From: Macrolepiota albuminosa | Lineage: Eukaryota > Basidiomycota > Agaricomycetes > Agaricales > Agaricaceae | Length of the DNA stretch: 64,000 nucleotides | Direction of reading: 5' to 3' | Assembly: GCA_027475525.1 (NCBI GenBank) | Contig: JAMWFC010000055.1 | Span: forward strand, 1,530,212-1,594,211 | Part shown: positions 9,468-18,559 of the stretch, piece after piece | Layout of the letters: each line of letters starts with the position of its first letter | Position numbering within the stretch: position 1 is the stretch's first letter | Program-made: the position numbers and the translations under genes | The notes under the pieces: model-generated | The model's input: only the letters and a program-made list of their open reading frames with translations | Databases searched by the model: none | Told to the model about the DNA's origin: nothing

Positions 9468-10174
9468 ATGACCGTCTTCGAAGTCGGCATCTGCAAATTG
9501 CGAAAGCCATATTCAGCGGATGAGTTATCCACAAGCGAAGAGCACAACTTCTGCCTCGAAACGGTACGAAGACAACCTGGTTGTCTTGGAATCCAATTTG
9601 GCGTATGTGAAGACTATACACAACAGCTTGTCTGGCTCATTGGTAGGACCCAACATGATCCAAACCGGTTTCATACATTGAGTTGGTTGGCATAGAATGG
9701 CAGAACAAGAGCGACCATGTAGATCGCTGGGTCGGGTCTTCGGAGCACACCCAGGTCCTGGAGACTCTCGGCAAGATTCTAACACCATCTGACGAAGGCT
9801 TCATGACCCATTTCGACATTAACCCGGCTTTGAAACCAGCGCAGATGGTCTCCCCAGCATATCCGGTGTTGGAAGTCTATGTGTTTACTCTGCAGGACGG
9901 CGTGACTAGGGAGCAACTCGAGGAAGGTTTCCATCCCATCACGGAAGAGATGGACCGGCGAAAGCAAAGCTGGAGCCTCAGCAAGTGCACGGATGAGGAA
10001 GGAAAGAACCGTTGGCTATACTTGATCGCATGGCCTTCCCTTGCTAAGAAGCTCGAGGCGCATAACAAAAGAATCGAGGCGCATAACGAAAGAATCGAGG
10101 GCGCACTTGTTGAGCATAGGAAGATGTGCAAGAGTGTAGAAATTTATGGACACTTCAGATTACAATCTATATAA
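9468..10174 (+). CDS. ABM-like dimeric alpha/beta-barrel protein, two exons
   Basis: The best-supported host gene. Exon 1 is 9468-9642 from an ATG, followed by an intron 9643-9695 (53 bp, GTAGG..CATAG). Exon 2 is 9696-10174, ending in TAA. The joined protein is 217 residues. The splice restores a smooth join through LVWLIEWQN. The N-terminal 90 residues have the pattern of a stress-responsive or antibiotic-biosynthesis-monooxygenase fold (two beta strands, a helix with RQPGCLG, then LVWLIEW and a helix), and a second half-domain follows (LEVYVFTLQDG). The C-terminus carries a directly repeated EAHNKRIEAHNERIE segment and is helical. The function cannot be assigned. Family members act as small oxygenases or as uncharacterised dimers. 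A TATA-like aataaatac lies about 50 bases upstream. CpG content is normal, unlike neighbouring repeats. Confidence 0.75.
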
Positions 10175-10179
10175 ACTGT

Positions 10180-10640
10180 AACATTGTACTTTCCATCCAG
10201 GAACGAAATATGCTTCTTTTTGACTGTAATTACCCTGAAACCGTTGGCCTGCGATCAGATGACTGTCCAAACAGGAAATTCGGAAATCTCGGCCATCTTG
10301 TGGATGATCTCGACATTTTTTGCGTGTTGCCGACCACTGGTGGTTTTTGGCAAACTTTTTTCACATGTAATACACAAACGGGGCCTTTTTTCAACGGATA
10401 TACTCTGAGTTGAATGACCGTACCTTTGTGTTGTTGTTCATGGATTGTATTGATCGTCCAGGAAGTGGTTGGTGTTTCTCTCCCGATTCCCGGTGTTGTT
10501 CGAGGGGGTGTTCCAACAAAAGGAAAGATAAAGGTTTTTCACTCAGGCGGGCAGCACCCAAGGAGCTCACACCAGGCTGCGGTGGGGTGTGTCCCCTTTT
10601 TGTGCCCATCCGCGCATATACCCTGTTGCTATAGCCTATG
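10180..10640. other. 3' flank of the ABM-like gene, no gene recognised
   Basis: Open frames on both strands overlap one another and show no domain. CpG-containing, probably single-copy host sequence between two genes. Confidence 0.4.
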
Positions 10641-10642
10641 GA

Positions 10643-11316
10643 TTACCAAAGCAGGAGAATTGAGAAAGGAAGCCATCCCTCCATGCTTATCGCAGACGTC
10701 GCGATCCACGCCATCGATTTATTCATCAGAGAGTGGAGCGCGCAAGCAACAGCGTCCATCGCATACACCCGTAATGACCTCCTGTCAACAAGCGGTCAAA
10801 TCTCTTCGACTCCTTAATTCGTTTGTTTCTTTCCCGATATCCGTAGAGGGTAACTTAATACGCATGCGTTGGTTTGCACGTCTCGGCCAGGATGTAGCAG
10901 CTTCGCAGCTCTCCACACTGTAAACAAGCCGACTAAAAGATGCGATTGTGATTCTGGAAGGTCTTGACTCGTACCTGTCGGCCAATTCCAACGTAGCCCC
11001 ACCAATCGTTGAAAAACACCCACAAGGTGGAACTGGGTGTGCGGAGGGCAAGACCAGCTACCAACTGTGCATCATCATGTGTGCCGGAAGGTACGAAGCC
11101 GTGATCATCCAACGTCTTGTGAAACTCGTAGACGCCACGCGGGCTCTGGAAGTCGGCATGTTCATGGGGGACGGTGAATGCGGTATCGAGGATGCGGAAG
11201 ATGTCAATGGAGGAGAGGTGGGAGACGGAGACAAGGGAGACGACGAGCGGCGACGGCGGGCCGGATGTGTGGAAGGCAGGAGGGATGCAGAATGCGGTGG
11301 CGAGAGCGTAGGAGAG
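10643..11316 (-). CDS. possible host gene, three exons on the minus strand, unrecognised
   Basis: A minus-strand frame from 11316 to 10975 (114 codons, after an AG at 11318-11317 preceded by a pyrimidine tract) contains SSIDIFRILDTAFTV, RGVYEFHKTLDDHGFV and STLWVFFNDWWGYVG. It ends at a GTAC donor. A 38-base exon (10917-10880) and a last exon (10781-10643, ending in TAA) can be spliced in phase, for 173 codons in total. The middle exon is convincing as protein; the last two are less certain. Upstream exons would lie at about 11330-11590, where the minus strand is pyrimidine-rich. I cannot name the family. Confidence 0.35.
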
Positions 11317-11589
11317 CTATGCGGAGAGAAGGAGAACAAGAGGAAGGGAGGTGCGTGGCGACAGGAGGGGTTTCTCAGACAGACGAAGGGTGTGACACGG
11401 GCGACAGCTGGAAGAGACAGGCAGTGGTGGCGAGGGTGGCAACAAAAGGAACACACTGAAAAGATGACACTTGCATGGCCCCAGGCATTCAGTGCTCCAC
11501 GGAAGTGAATCCCAAATTTTTGTTGGCGGCAAATCGAGAGAGTGAGACACGAGGAGCCCCTGCAATGCGGAGCTCGCCCACTTTCCCCC

Positions 11590-11975
11590 ACACAAGGTAG
11601 AAAATAGCGGCGCCCTTACAAATGTGGGAACCGTATGCCGAGGGGCGTATTTTGACGTGTGACTTGGGTGTGACTTTCAGCTCGCGAATTCAAAGTAGCA
11701 GTTTCGTCGAATTTCGTCAAGTTGTGGTGTCATTATACCCTCACCCGCAGTCATCATAAACTACCGTTTCTTGTATCACTTTCCTTTCGAGTTAGATACA
11801 ATTATTCAGCTTTCTGTTGCGTTTCTCATCATTCTCTCTCTCCTCTTGTTCTCGCTCGTTGATCTTTTTGTTATTCGTGTTCCATGGCCAATTGAGGGCT
11901 CTCGCGCGCATGTTGTCAGATCAGTTCCTCTGGGTACCTCTCGCACTCTGCGACCATCTTCGGTGATTTCTGCGA
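11590..11975 (+). promoter_or_regulatory. leader or promoter region upstream of the D gag start
   Basis: CpG-containing sequence without a convincing gene. A pyrimidine-rich stretch (about 11770-11880) precedes the ATG at 11976, as is common before fungal transcription starts. This is inference by position only. Confidence 0.3.
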
Positions 11976-12234
11976 ATGACACCTCCTGCCGACCCGTCAG
12001 GCATTACCCCTGGTGAAGGTGTTGACATTAGGGAGAGATTGACAAGAAATGCGTTGGATGATGATGCACCGGACGTTGCTTTGGGTCTTAGGAAAGAGCG
12101 CTCCCCGACGCCCCACCCGGGCCCTGCTATGCAGGTCTCCACTTCTTCTTCCCACCCTCCTCCAAAGCGATCCAAATCTTGGAAGTCTCAGAGTTCACGT
12201 GCTGACAATTATCAGGATATATCCCCAAGTGTGG
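11976..12234 (+). pseudogene. element D: N-terminus of YR-retrotransposon gag, cut by element E
   Basis: ATG 11976 opens a frame with PPPKRSKSWKSQ and then NYQDISPSV, where it reaches element E. On the far side of E (from 18533) the same frame restarts with HYQDISPSV and continues AHEYMCNS. Aligned to the gag of E, PKRSKS matches SKRSRS, and SPSVAHEYMCNSVLVFA matches SPAVVDSFVHNAVPLLQ, so both sides belong to one gag-type gene. The left piece is CpG-rich while the right-hand continuation is CpG-poor, so the two halves could also come from different copies joined by recombination. Confidence 0.55.
12208..12234 (+). repeat. 27-bp direct repeat, left flank of element E
   Basis: Identical over 27 bp to 18533-18559. 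It lies exactly outside the left end of element E and encodes YQDISPSV in the interrupted gag. Confidence 0.85.
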
Positions 12235-12252
12235 TAGTGTACTGTACCCCCG
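12235..12252 (-). repeat. element E repeat B2
   Basis: The 18-bp tagtgtactgtacccccg is repeated at 12698-12715. It marks the outer 3' end of E. The adjoining cgcgaagagg (12251-12260) is the reverse complement of cctcttcgcg at 12687-12696 next to B1. Confidence 0.65.
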
Positions 12253-12309
12253 CGAAGAGGAGGACAGAATATGTAGGTGATGCGATGATAGAAAGAAATG
12301 TAGTGTCGA

Positions 12310-12406
12310 CCATAAATGAAATATCGACCATAAATGAAAGCAGAGTCAATGAATAAATTAGAAGAAATGAAACAGTATGAAAATGGAGTCAATGAATAAA
12401 TTAGAA
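12310..12406. repeat. two short tandem repeats between B2 and A2
   Basis: An approximately 18-bp unit containing tcgaccataaatgaa occurs twice (about 12305-12340). A unit containing gagtcaatgaataaattag occurs twice with a period of about 41 (about 12343-12405). Confidence 0.75.
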
Positions 12407-12421
12407 GGCGAGGGTGGGCGG

Positions 12422-12557
12422 GTGCTTTGAAAGAAACGCGATTAGCGTTGTACGCGTGAGGTGGCGGTTCCAATACAACCGTACCACGTCACGCTTTAGT
12501 CACGTTACAAAATATACGCTACACTCATCCCGTGCCTCCTTTCTGTATCGTCCCATT
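12422..12557 (-). repeat. element E repeat A2
   Basis: A 136-bp direct repeat of 18400-18535, differing at only a few C/T positions. It is the internal copy of the split direct repeat. Confidence 0.85.
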
Positions 12558-12697
12558 TCGTAACTGATTCCGCGTAACAAATTATATTAACAATTTTGCT
12601 TTGAATTGACAAGTTTCTATTATCTACATACGATGTCCTTTGTTGGGGGTAGTCGACCCTACCATAAAATAGGGGCGTCTGGGGATCCTCTTCGCGC

Positions 12698-12715
12698 TAG
12701 TGTACTGTACCCCCG
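12698..12715 (-). repeat. element E repeat B1
   Basis: Second copy of the 18-bp B sequence, lying between the recombinase gene and A2. A run of about ten C (about 12777-12788) lies just inside the recombinase stop. Confidence 0.6.
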
Positions 12716-12792
12716 ATTCACAGTAGCCGAGGAGACAATACCACACAGGCCGAACGAAGAAAGCGATGAAGATCTAACCCCCCCCCCAAAGG

Positions 12793-13925
12793 CTAACCAC
12801 GATCCAGATATGACATGACTGGTTTCAGAAGTTCCACGTACATTGGAGCAATAAGCTCCAAAGACCTCCAGTATCGTAAAAAAGCGTTAGACGACCATCT
12901 TCCTAATGATTTCACGACATCTGGAGGAATCCCTTGTAGGAGCAACATGGTGGTGCCACCAATGCGGAAACAATGTCCCGTTATCCTGGGGTCATTGTAT
13001 ACACCAAGGATTGAATTGAATTTCCTTAGCAAACGACGTAATGTCAGACCAACCATGTTGCCTGAAGAGCCTTGAAAAGCTGACACAGTGTCTGTTAAGG
13101 AACAATTGTTGATTCGTGCGTGGTTCTCAAGTGCGAAGATAGGGTCAAGCAGATTTTGGCGAGAAACCAAAATGGTCTCTCCCTTTGTACCACTGCGCTT
13201 AGTTCTTGGTAGATGCAGCGTTCGAGTACCGGTTACACTAGGAGTCCCAAAATGTTTCCACGTAGGGGTAAGAGCAATATCATAGTTTCGTTCTGTCCTT
13301 GGGCATATTTCCCCCATCCGGATTTGCGCCCAAAAAGCAGTAGTGGCCACCGCCCAGATACATGCCTCCTCCGGATCGTCGAGATTTATATTATTACGAA
13401 CTCTGGTGAGCATATCGGAAGATACGGGAGGCCGCGTATCCTTAATAGATTCTGGAGGCCGCAACCTCTCTGTTCCTTTCAACGTGTACTTCAGCCTAGA
13501 CGATCCCAGCCAAGGCAAGTTGTTCTGTATGTGCCAGGCCTTGACTGCTGAAATTTTTGCTGATGCTGTCCCCCCCGATCTAGATCCTGCCATGGAGGCT
13601 GCAAAAGCACAAAGTAAATCTTCTGAGGTTGAGTGCGAGGTCAATGGATGAACCCCCCGAGCATGACAGAAACCGAAAAATTCTTTGACATAAGCATCAT
13701 ATCTGCCCAAAGTAGAGGACGACCACGCATGATTGATGACAAAATTGACCTGCCGTTCATCATCTTCCGCGTTCAGACAGGATTCACCTTGGGGTCTAAC
13801 TCGAGAAGGTACTGAAGGTCGAGTGGGATGCCGAACAGATAATGGGATGCGAGGCACAACAGACGATGGAACACCAGGTATAGTGGACGATGAAATGCTA
13901 GGCAGAACACGAGCAGGATGATCTG
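12793..13925 (-). CDS. element E tyrosine recombinase
   Basis: The ORF ends at 12793 and is open upstream to about 13925. There is no ATG near the start of homology, so it is probably reached by splicing (AG near 13926) or starts elsewhere. The first half is a core-binding domain (TLGRYDAYVKEFFGFC, AFAASMAGSRSGGTA). The catalytic half shows the first Arg in QIRMGEI, the HxxR box in GHCFRIGGTT, GRWSS at the His/Trp position, and the Tyr in FLRYWR. All catalytic positions are present. It would integrate the circular cDNA by site-specific recombination instead of a DDE integrase. The related, decayed recombinase of element D is at 46666-47151. Confidence 0.85.
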
Positions 13926-14241
13926 CGGTATTTGAAAGTCATGTCGATTTGCATCTCGCAAAAACGAAACCTTTAGACTTCGGCATTGTATGGACGAGAG
14001 CGTGTATTCATGAAAGCTACCCCTAAAAATATCGGCAAAAGGAGCGATGTCAGCCTCTCTTTTCCTGTATGCCATTCGAGCCTGCTAAGACGTTTAATAC
14101 TAATATACAAATAACTGCAGCAAAAACCGTGCGATTTGAACAAATATGTAAGGGGAGTCATGAGTATGATTGAACAAGCTCTAAGTGTCTTTAAAACGAT
14201 TCACAAAACAGAATATTTCTGATAAGAGGTTGTAAAGGCAT

Positions 14242-16071
14242 TCATGATGGCAACTCGTTGTGTCGCACAGCGCGACAGACGTAATCTGTAAGATATGGAG
14301 GAACCCTTGGCAGGAATGGCAGCAACTTGTGTCTAGCAGGGAAGCGTCCTCTGGAAGGTCCGTCTGCTAAATTTGAATGCGAAGGAATCCACTTCATGGA
14401 AATCCAAATGCTCTGAGCTTGAAAGCAGTCAACGATGTGGCGTAAAATTAGATTTTGTTGGAGACTCCTTGAGTAGCCCGCCGCAAGGGCGCCAACAACG
14501 CTGGCATTGTCCGATTCTAGCACGATGTGACAGTTGTTGAAACTACTGTTCACCAACGTACGAACAGCCATATCGACAGCGACCATTTCTGCCCATCCTA
14601 TGTCCCTTCCTTCACACCTCCAACCGTCCTTCAACCTCCAAGCGAGCCAACTGCCATCTAAAACGAGTCCGATACCCCAAGATGTTGATGCGTCGACATG
14701 TAGTTTGACACTGAGGGGTTCTGGTGGACAAATAATTTTAATGCCGCACCATTCTTTTCGTAAGGTAGACTTCCACCACTCTATGTCTGCTAAAACTGAA
14801 CCATTCAGTCGATGTCTGATAAATCGGCTGCCTTCTGATGAAAAGCCCGCTCGGAATGCATACAACGATGGCAGGTGTGAACGACCTGCCGGAACCACAA
14901 GGCAAACATGATTCAAGGTACCTATCAAGGATTCAGTGGTTCTCAAGGTTACTGATACACGTTCGGACCACTCCTCCAATTTCACCATGTATTTTTCTTT
15001 TTTGTTCAGAGGCAATGAAACAGTTTTGCTCAGGAGAGACCATTCGAACCCGATATATTTGAAGGAATTGGCGAAAGGTGTATGTTTGTCAGGGGCCCAA
15101 GGCCACCCGAGATGTTCTGCCGTAGACTAGATGAGAGATTCTTCGTAAGAATATGAATGTTGAGCGCTGCCTGAATTTGAATGCGAAGAGATGCCAGAAA
15201 CGGGATAACGGAAAAATACAAAATCGTCGACCTATTTGAGCATGGCGTTGATGCCCCGAGAAAGAAAGATTTGGACTATTGCGTCCGCGACCGAGCCAAA
15301 GATGCCAGGGGAGCAAGATGCTCCAAAATTAAGGTGGAAGTCATAATGTATGAAGCCGTCGATTGAAATCGCTAACAGCGGCCAGTTCCTAGGTTGGGTT
15401 GGTATGATCCTGAAAGCCGATTCAACATCGAATACTGCTGCCTCTGTGCCCACAGGCGCATTCGCCACCAACAACCAGCAGTCCGCAAAAGTACCCCAGT
15501 CACACTGAAACGCTGAAGAATCAATCATCGAATTTATAGAAACCGTATTAGGATCAGAACGCAGGTAAGACAAATCCAGTGTAACGCGTTGTTTCCCACC
15601 CGCACTCGATATTACATTTAAAGGTGCCGTTCGAAAAGGGCCGAATAGTTTTTCGGCGTCTGAAGGATGAAACCCAGGCGAAACGCGGCCAAGCTTGATC
15701 TCTGTAGAATATTTCGATATAATAAAGTCACGAGCCTCTTGCGAATTATAGTGATTCAATGGGGAGAAAGATTTGTGCAAGCAATACGAATCCAGTCCAA
15801 TGCTAAAACCCTTGCTGAGGCCTTCCGGCACCCCAGCAAATTTGTCCAAGACCCCTGCGTCACGTAAGGTGGCTTCCCATCTGTCCGTGAAGAGAGGAGT
15901 GGACAAAGGAAAAATATCCTCAAGCCGAACACGTCTGTGCTCTGTGAGAAGTTGACCCACAAAGTGAGCAGACATGCGCGTGAGTGCATGTGGTTCCTCT
16001 GTTACAAGCAGAGAAGCTATTGAATCTGTAGCACATGGATTCGCCTTTCGGCGTTTTCCAGGTTCTTCCAT
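14242..16071 (-). pseudogene. element E reverse transcriptase-RNase H, with stops
   Basis: The start is ATG 16071, overlapping the gag end by about 150 bases in another frame, which is usual in this class. The fingers/palm region includes LDLSYLRSDPNTVSIN and LNFGASCSPGIF. The active site reads LK-stop-VDDFVFF, so the Tyr of YVDD is a TAG (about 15229-15231). Another stop follows near 15130. The rest is open to the stop at 14242. It contains RNase H with the DEDD residues in HVDAST, GWAEMVAVD, LESDN and NLADGPS. The element would need read-through to make RT, so it is a pseudogene, though otherwise well preserved. Confidence 0.8.
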
Positions 16072-18375
16072 CCTTGTGAAAAAATTTCATGTCTTTGCGG
16101 CAGGTGGGAAGCTTATGTTCGAGGGAACCGCAGGCAATACAATGCAAACGTTTTGTTGGCTGAGAGGATGGAAAGGAGTTTGTGGAGTCCCGCGCTTTGT
16201 TTTTCTGTGGAAAGGACTCCAACTGAGCAATCCTGTTGTCCAAGTATGCGACTCTGGAGGCGTGCTGTGAATTGAGACATTCCTGCCACACATGCGCATG
16301 GAAGTCGTCCATGCAAAAGGTGTGAGATTCGAGAACGAAGAGAGATCGGAGACGGCGATCATAGTCGAACACGACTTCAAATTGCACTCTAGCGTCAGGC
16401 AGATTTTTTAGATAATTAAAGTGACCCTCAAAGGAATTCGCAATCTTGATGGCAATAGGGCCACCCGCACCTTGGTCCCCATGAGCACGAAGATGCTTTC
16501 TCATAGCTGCTACCAAATTCATACTTGCACTGACCCAGTCGTCGAATGAGAGCTTGCTCTCCTTTGTGACATCAAAAGACGCGTTGGGTAAGCGAAGCTT
16601 CCCGTTTGAAATGACGAATGCAGACTCAGGCCCCGGCGGCTCTCTAGTGGCTCGCCGACAAGCATCATCCGTTAGCAAATCAAGTGGAATGTACTCAAGC
16701 ATCCCCACCTCCAAAGCACGTTTAACTTTGTGCGGAAACACCTTATCCGCCACGGACAATTGACACCCCACAGTGGGAGGGCGACCATGCATCATGCGAT
16801 TCGGACGAGTCTGACAATCCTCCGCCTCGTCAGATAAGAAAATGCCAGGGCCCCGACGGCCTGTGTCATTCAACCGAGGAAAGGCCGCAGGAGGCAATGC
16901 GGGCTCCGCTACCATTTGGGTACCCGCAGAATGCTGAATGTCCCCAACGATCGGGCGGATGGAACCTGTCCTCTGGGACCGACTCGGGGGAGCAGCTCCG
17001 AACCCATTGTCTTGAATGGCCTGTAATTGGGTTTGCAAGGCTGCAAGAAAGGATTAAGACATGAGATAAAAGAAATGAGAGCCAGGACACGACCAATCGG
17101 CAAACGACGACTCAACATAAAACATAAGAAAATTGCCTGAATGCAGCATTAAACATAACAAAACTGTGTGAATGCAGTCATAACCCATAGCGTATCGACA
17201 ATTCAGGATAACACGCAATGTTCGTCATAGAAAAACATAAAGAAGGTACGCAAAGACTAGCTGAATAATACTCTCATGCATAAAGAATTTTGACAATATG
17301 GCACGATAAGCCAGAGGACATGCGGCGCATACCTGCAACGCAGTAGGCTGTCACACAGTGAGGTAACAAGCCTACACGAGTACCTGCAGCGCATACATGC
17401 ACACAGGGGACAAAATGTGGCACAATAAGCCTGCATGAAGGGTGGCACAATAAGCCTACACATAGGGAGGCACAACAAGCCTGTACGAAGGGTGGCACAA
17501 TAAGCCAGGGGAAGGCACAATAAGCCAAGGCATAATAAGCCATAAACACGGCACAGTAGGCGCAGGCAGAATAGGTTACGGAGAGAAACCATTAAAAAAC
17601 CAAAGATGCGTGTGAACAACACGATGGAACAAATCTCACCATGTTGAGATACATTATGTCCATAGGTTCTCAGAAAACTCTGCAATTGAGCTTCCGTCAA
17701 CATGATAACTTGGCCCTCGCGGTTTTCCTGTGTCTCCCAATCAGCAGGACGCAAGTCCAACGGCGTGCCTTCAATGGACGGAGTCGGAATTCCCTGGCGA
17801 GTTCCCCGCTAAGCCAGTGGAGTGGCATACTCCAGTGTTCCCCCAGATTGCGGTGTGAGGGGAGACAGTTGATCGCATTGAAGAGGAGTAGCTGGTAAAT
17901 GAGACGAAGGAACTGGCTGGGATTGAAGAAGGGGTACGGCATTGTGCACAAACGAGTCTACCACAGCAGGACTCAAAGGCAAGTCACGTTCGCCATGACC
18001 TCAAACTGTGTCCTCCACTGCAGAGCGAGATCTCTTGGAAGCTCGGAGTTGTCGAGGAGTAGGTGCGGGACGATTTTTTGCCGACGCATGGTCTCCTTCT
18101 CCTGGAACCGACTCAATAACGGGTTGGGAAGGTCCCACGTCCATCAACTCCATAGTGTTCCTGCTCTCCGCAGCTACTGTATTCGACAAAGTGAGAGGAA
18201 GCTCCAAGGCCTCTTGGTTAGGTTCACGAGAGATATGCCCCTCGTCTATGCCGGTGACCACTGAAGTTTCACGCGTCATACACGTTACGGTGGAGGGTTG
18301 CAGGGTAAACAGAATCGCGTTCTCTGAGGGTCCTGTCACCCCTAACTTGCTGCGGGTCCTTCTTTCCCTCGCCAT
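15920..18375 (-). pseudogene. element E gag, two exons with a 599-bp intron
   Basis: Exon 1 (18375-17640, ATG) begins MARERRTRSK and contains two stops, one of them TGA where CGA fits. It ends HNVSQH at a GTGAG donor. The intron is 17639-17041 (acceptor TTGCAG). Exon 2 (17040-15920) carries SVADKVFPHKV, FCMDDFHAHVW and three zinc fingers near its end: CCHC (CIACGSLEHKLPTC), CCCH (CX8CX5CX3H) and a second CCHC (CSLCGSTSHRAQTC). It is nucleic-acid binding and probably packages the element RNA. The D copy has the same fingers in decayed form. Confidence 0.7.
17283..17560 (-). repeat. minisatellite in the gag intron of element E
   Basis: The core ggcacaataagcc recurs about seven times at roughly 13-28-bp spacing (17283-17560), with spacers such as tgcatgaaggg. 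The homologous intron in element D holds a different array with a related core. Confidence 0.75.
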
Positions 18376-18399
18376 GTACTATAGTCCACGCAGTGCAAC

Positions 18400-18535
18400 G
18401 TGCTTTGAAAGAAACGCAATTAGCGTTGTACGCGTGAGGTGGCGGTTCCAATACAACCGTACCACGTCATGCTTTAGTCATGTTACAAAATATACGCTAC
18501 ACTCATCCCGTGCCTCCTTTCTGTATTGTCCCATT
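18400..18535 (-). repeat. element E repeat A1 (outer 5' end)
   Basis: A 136-bp direct repeat of 12422-12557. It ends in cccatt, of which the last three bases are shared with the flanking 27-bp repeat. Confidence 0.85.
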
Positions 18536-18559
18536 ATCAGGATATATCCCCAAGTGTGG
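18533..18559 (+). repeat. 27-bp direct repeat, right flank of element E
   Basis: Identical to 12208-12234. See the finding on target duplication. Confidence 0.85.

Larger units (their letters stand above)
12235..18532 (-). mobile_element. element E: tyrosine-recombinase retrotransposon (PAT/Ngaro/DIRS-like), nearly complete
   Basis: Reading on the minus strand, the order is repeat A1, gag (two exons), RT-RNase H, tyrosine recombinase, B1, A2, B2. This is the order of DIRS-class elements with split direct repeats. There is no integrase, no protease and no LTR. A1 and A2 are 136-bp near-identical direct repeats; B1 and B2 share 18 bp. I see no DAM-like methyltransferase, which fits PAT/Ngaro-type rather than DIRS1 itself. 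The copy is CpG-rich and young but carries stops in gag and RT, so it is probably not autonomous. It lies inside the gag of an older relative (D). Confidence 0.8.

Noticed and set aside
10948..11508. Long plus-strand open frame, Gly/Glu/Arg-rich
   Set aside because: Antisense to the better-looking minus-strand exon; composition is explained by purine-rich DNA.
11058..11591. Long minus-strand open frame, Ser/Pro-rich
   Set aside because: It is out of frame with the protein-like minus-strand exon at 11316-10975 and consists of low-complexity translation of pyrimidine-rich sequence.
17283..17560. Regularly spaced short repeats resembling a CRISPR array
   Set aside because: Spacing is irregular and the repeats are a minisatellite inside an intron of a eukaryotic retroelement; no cas genes.
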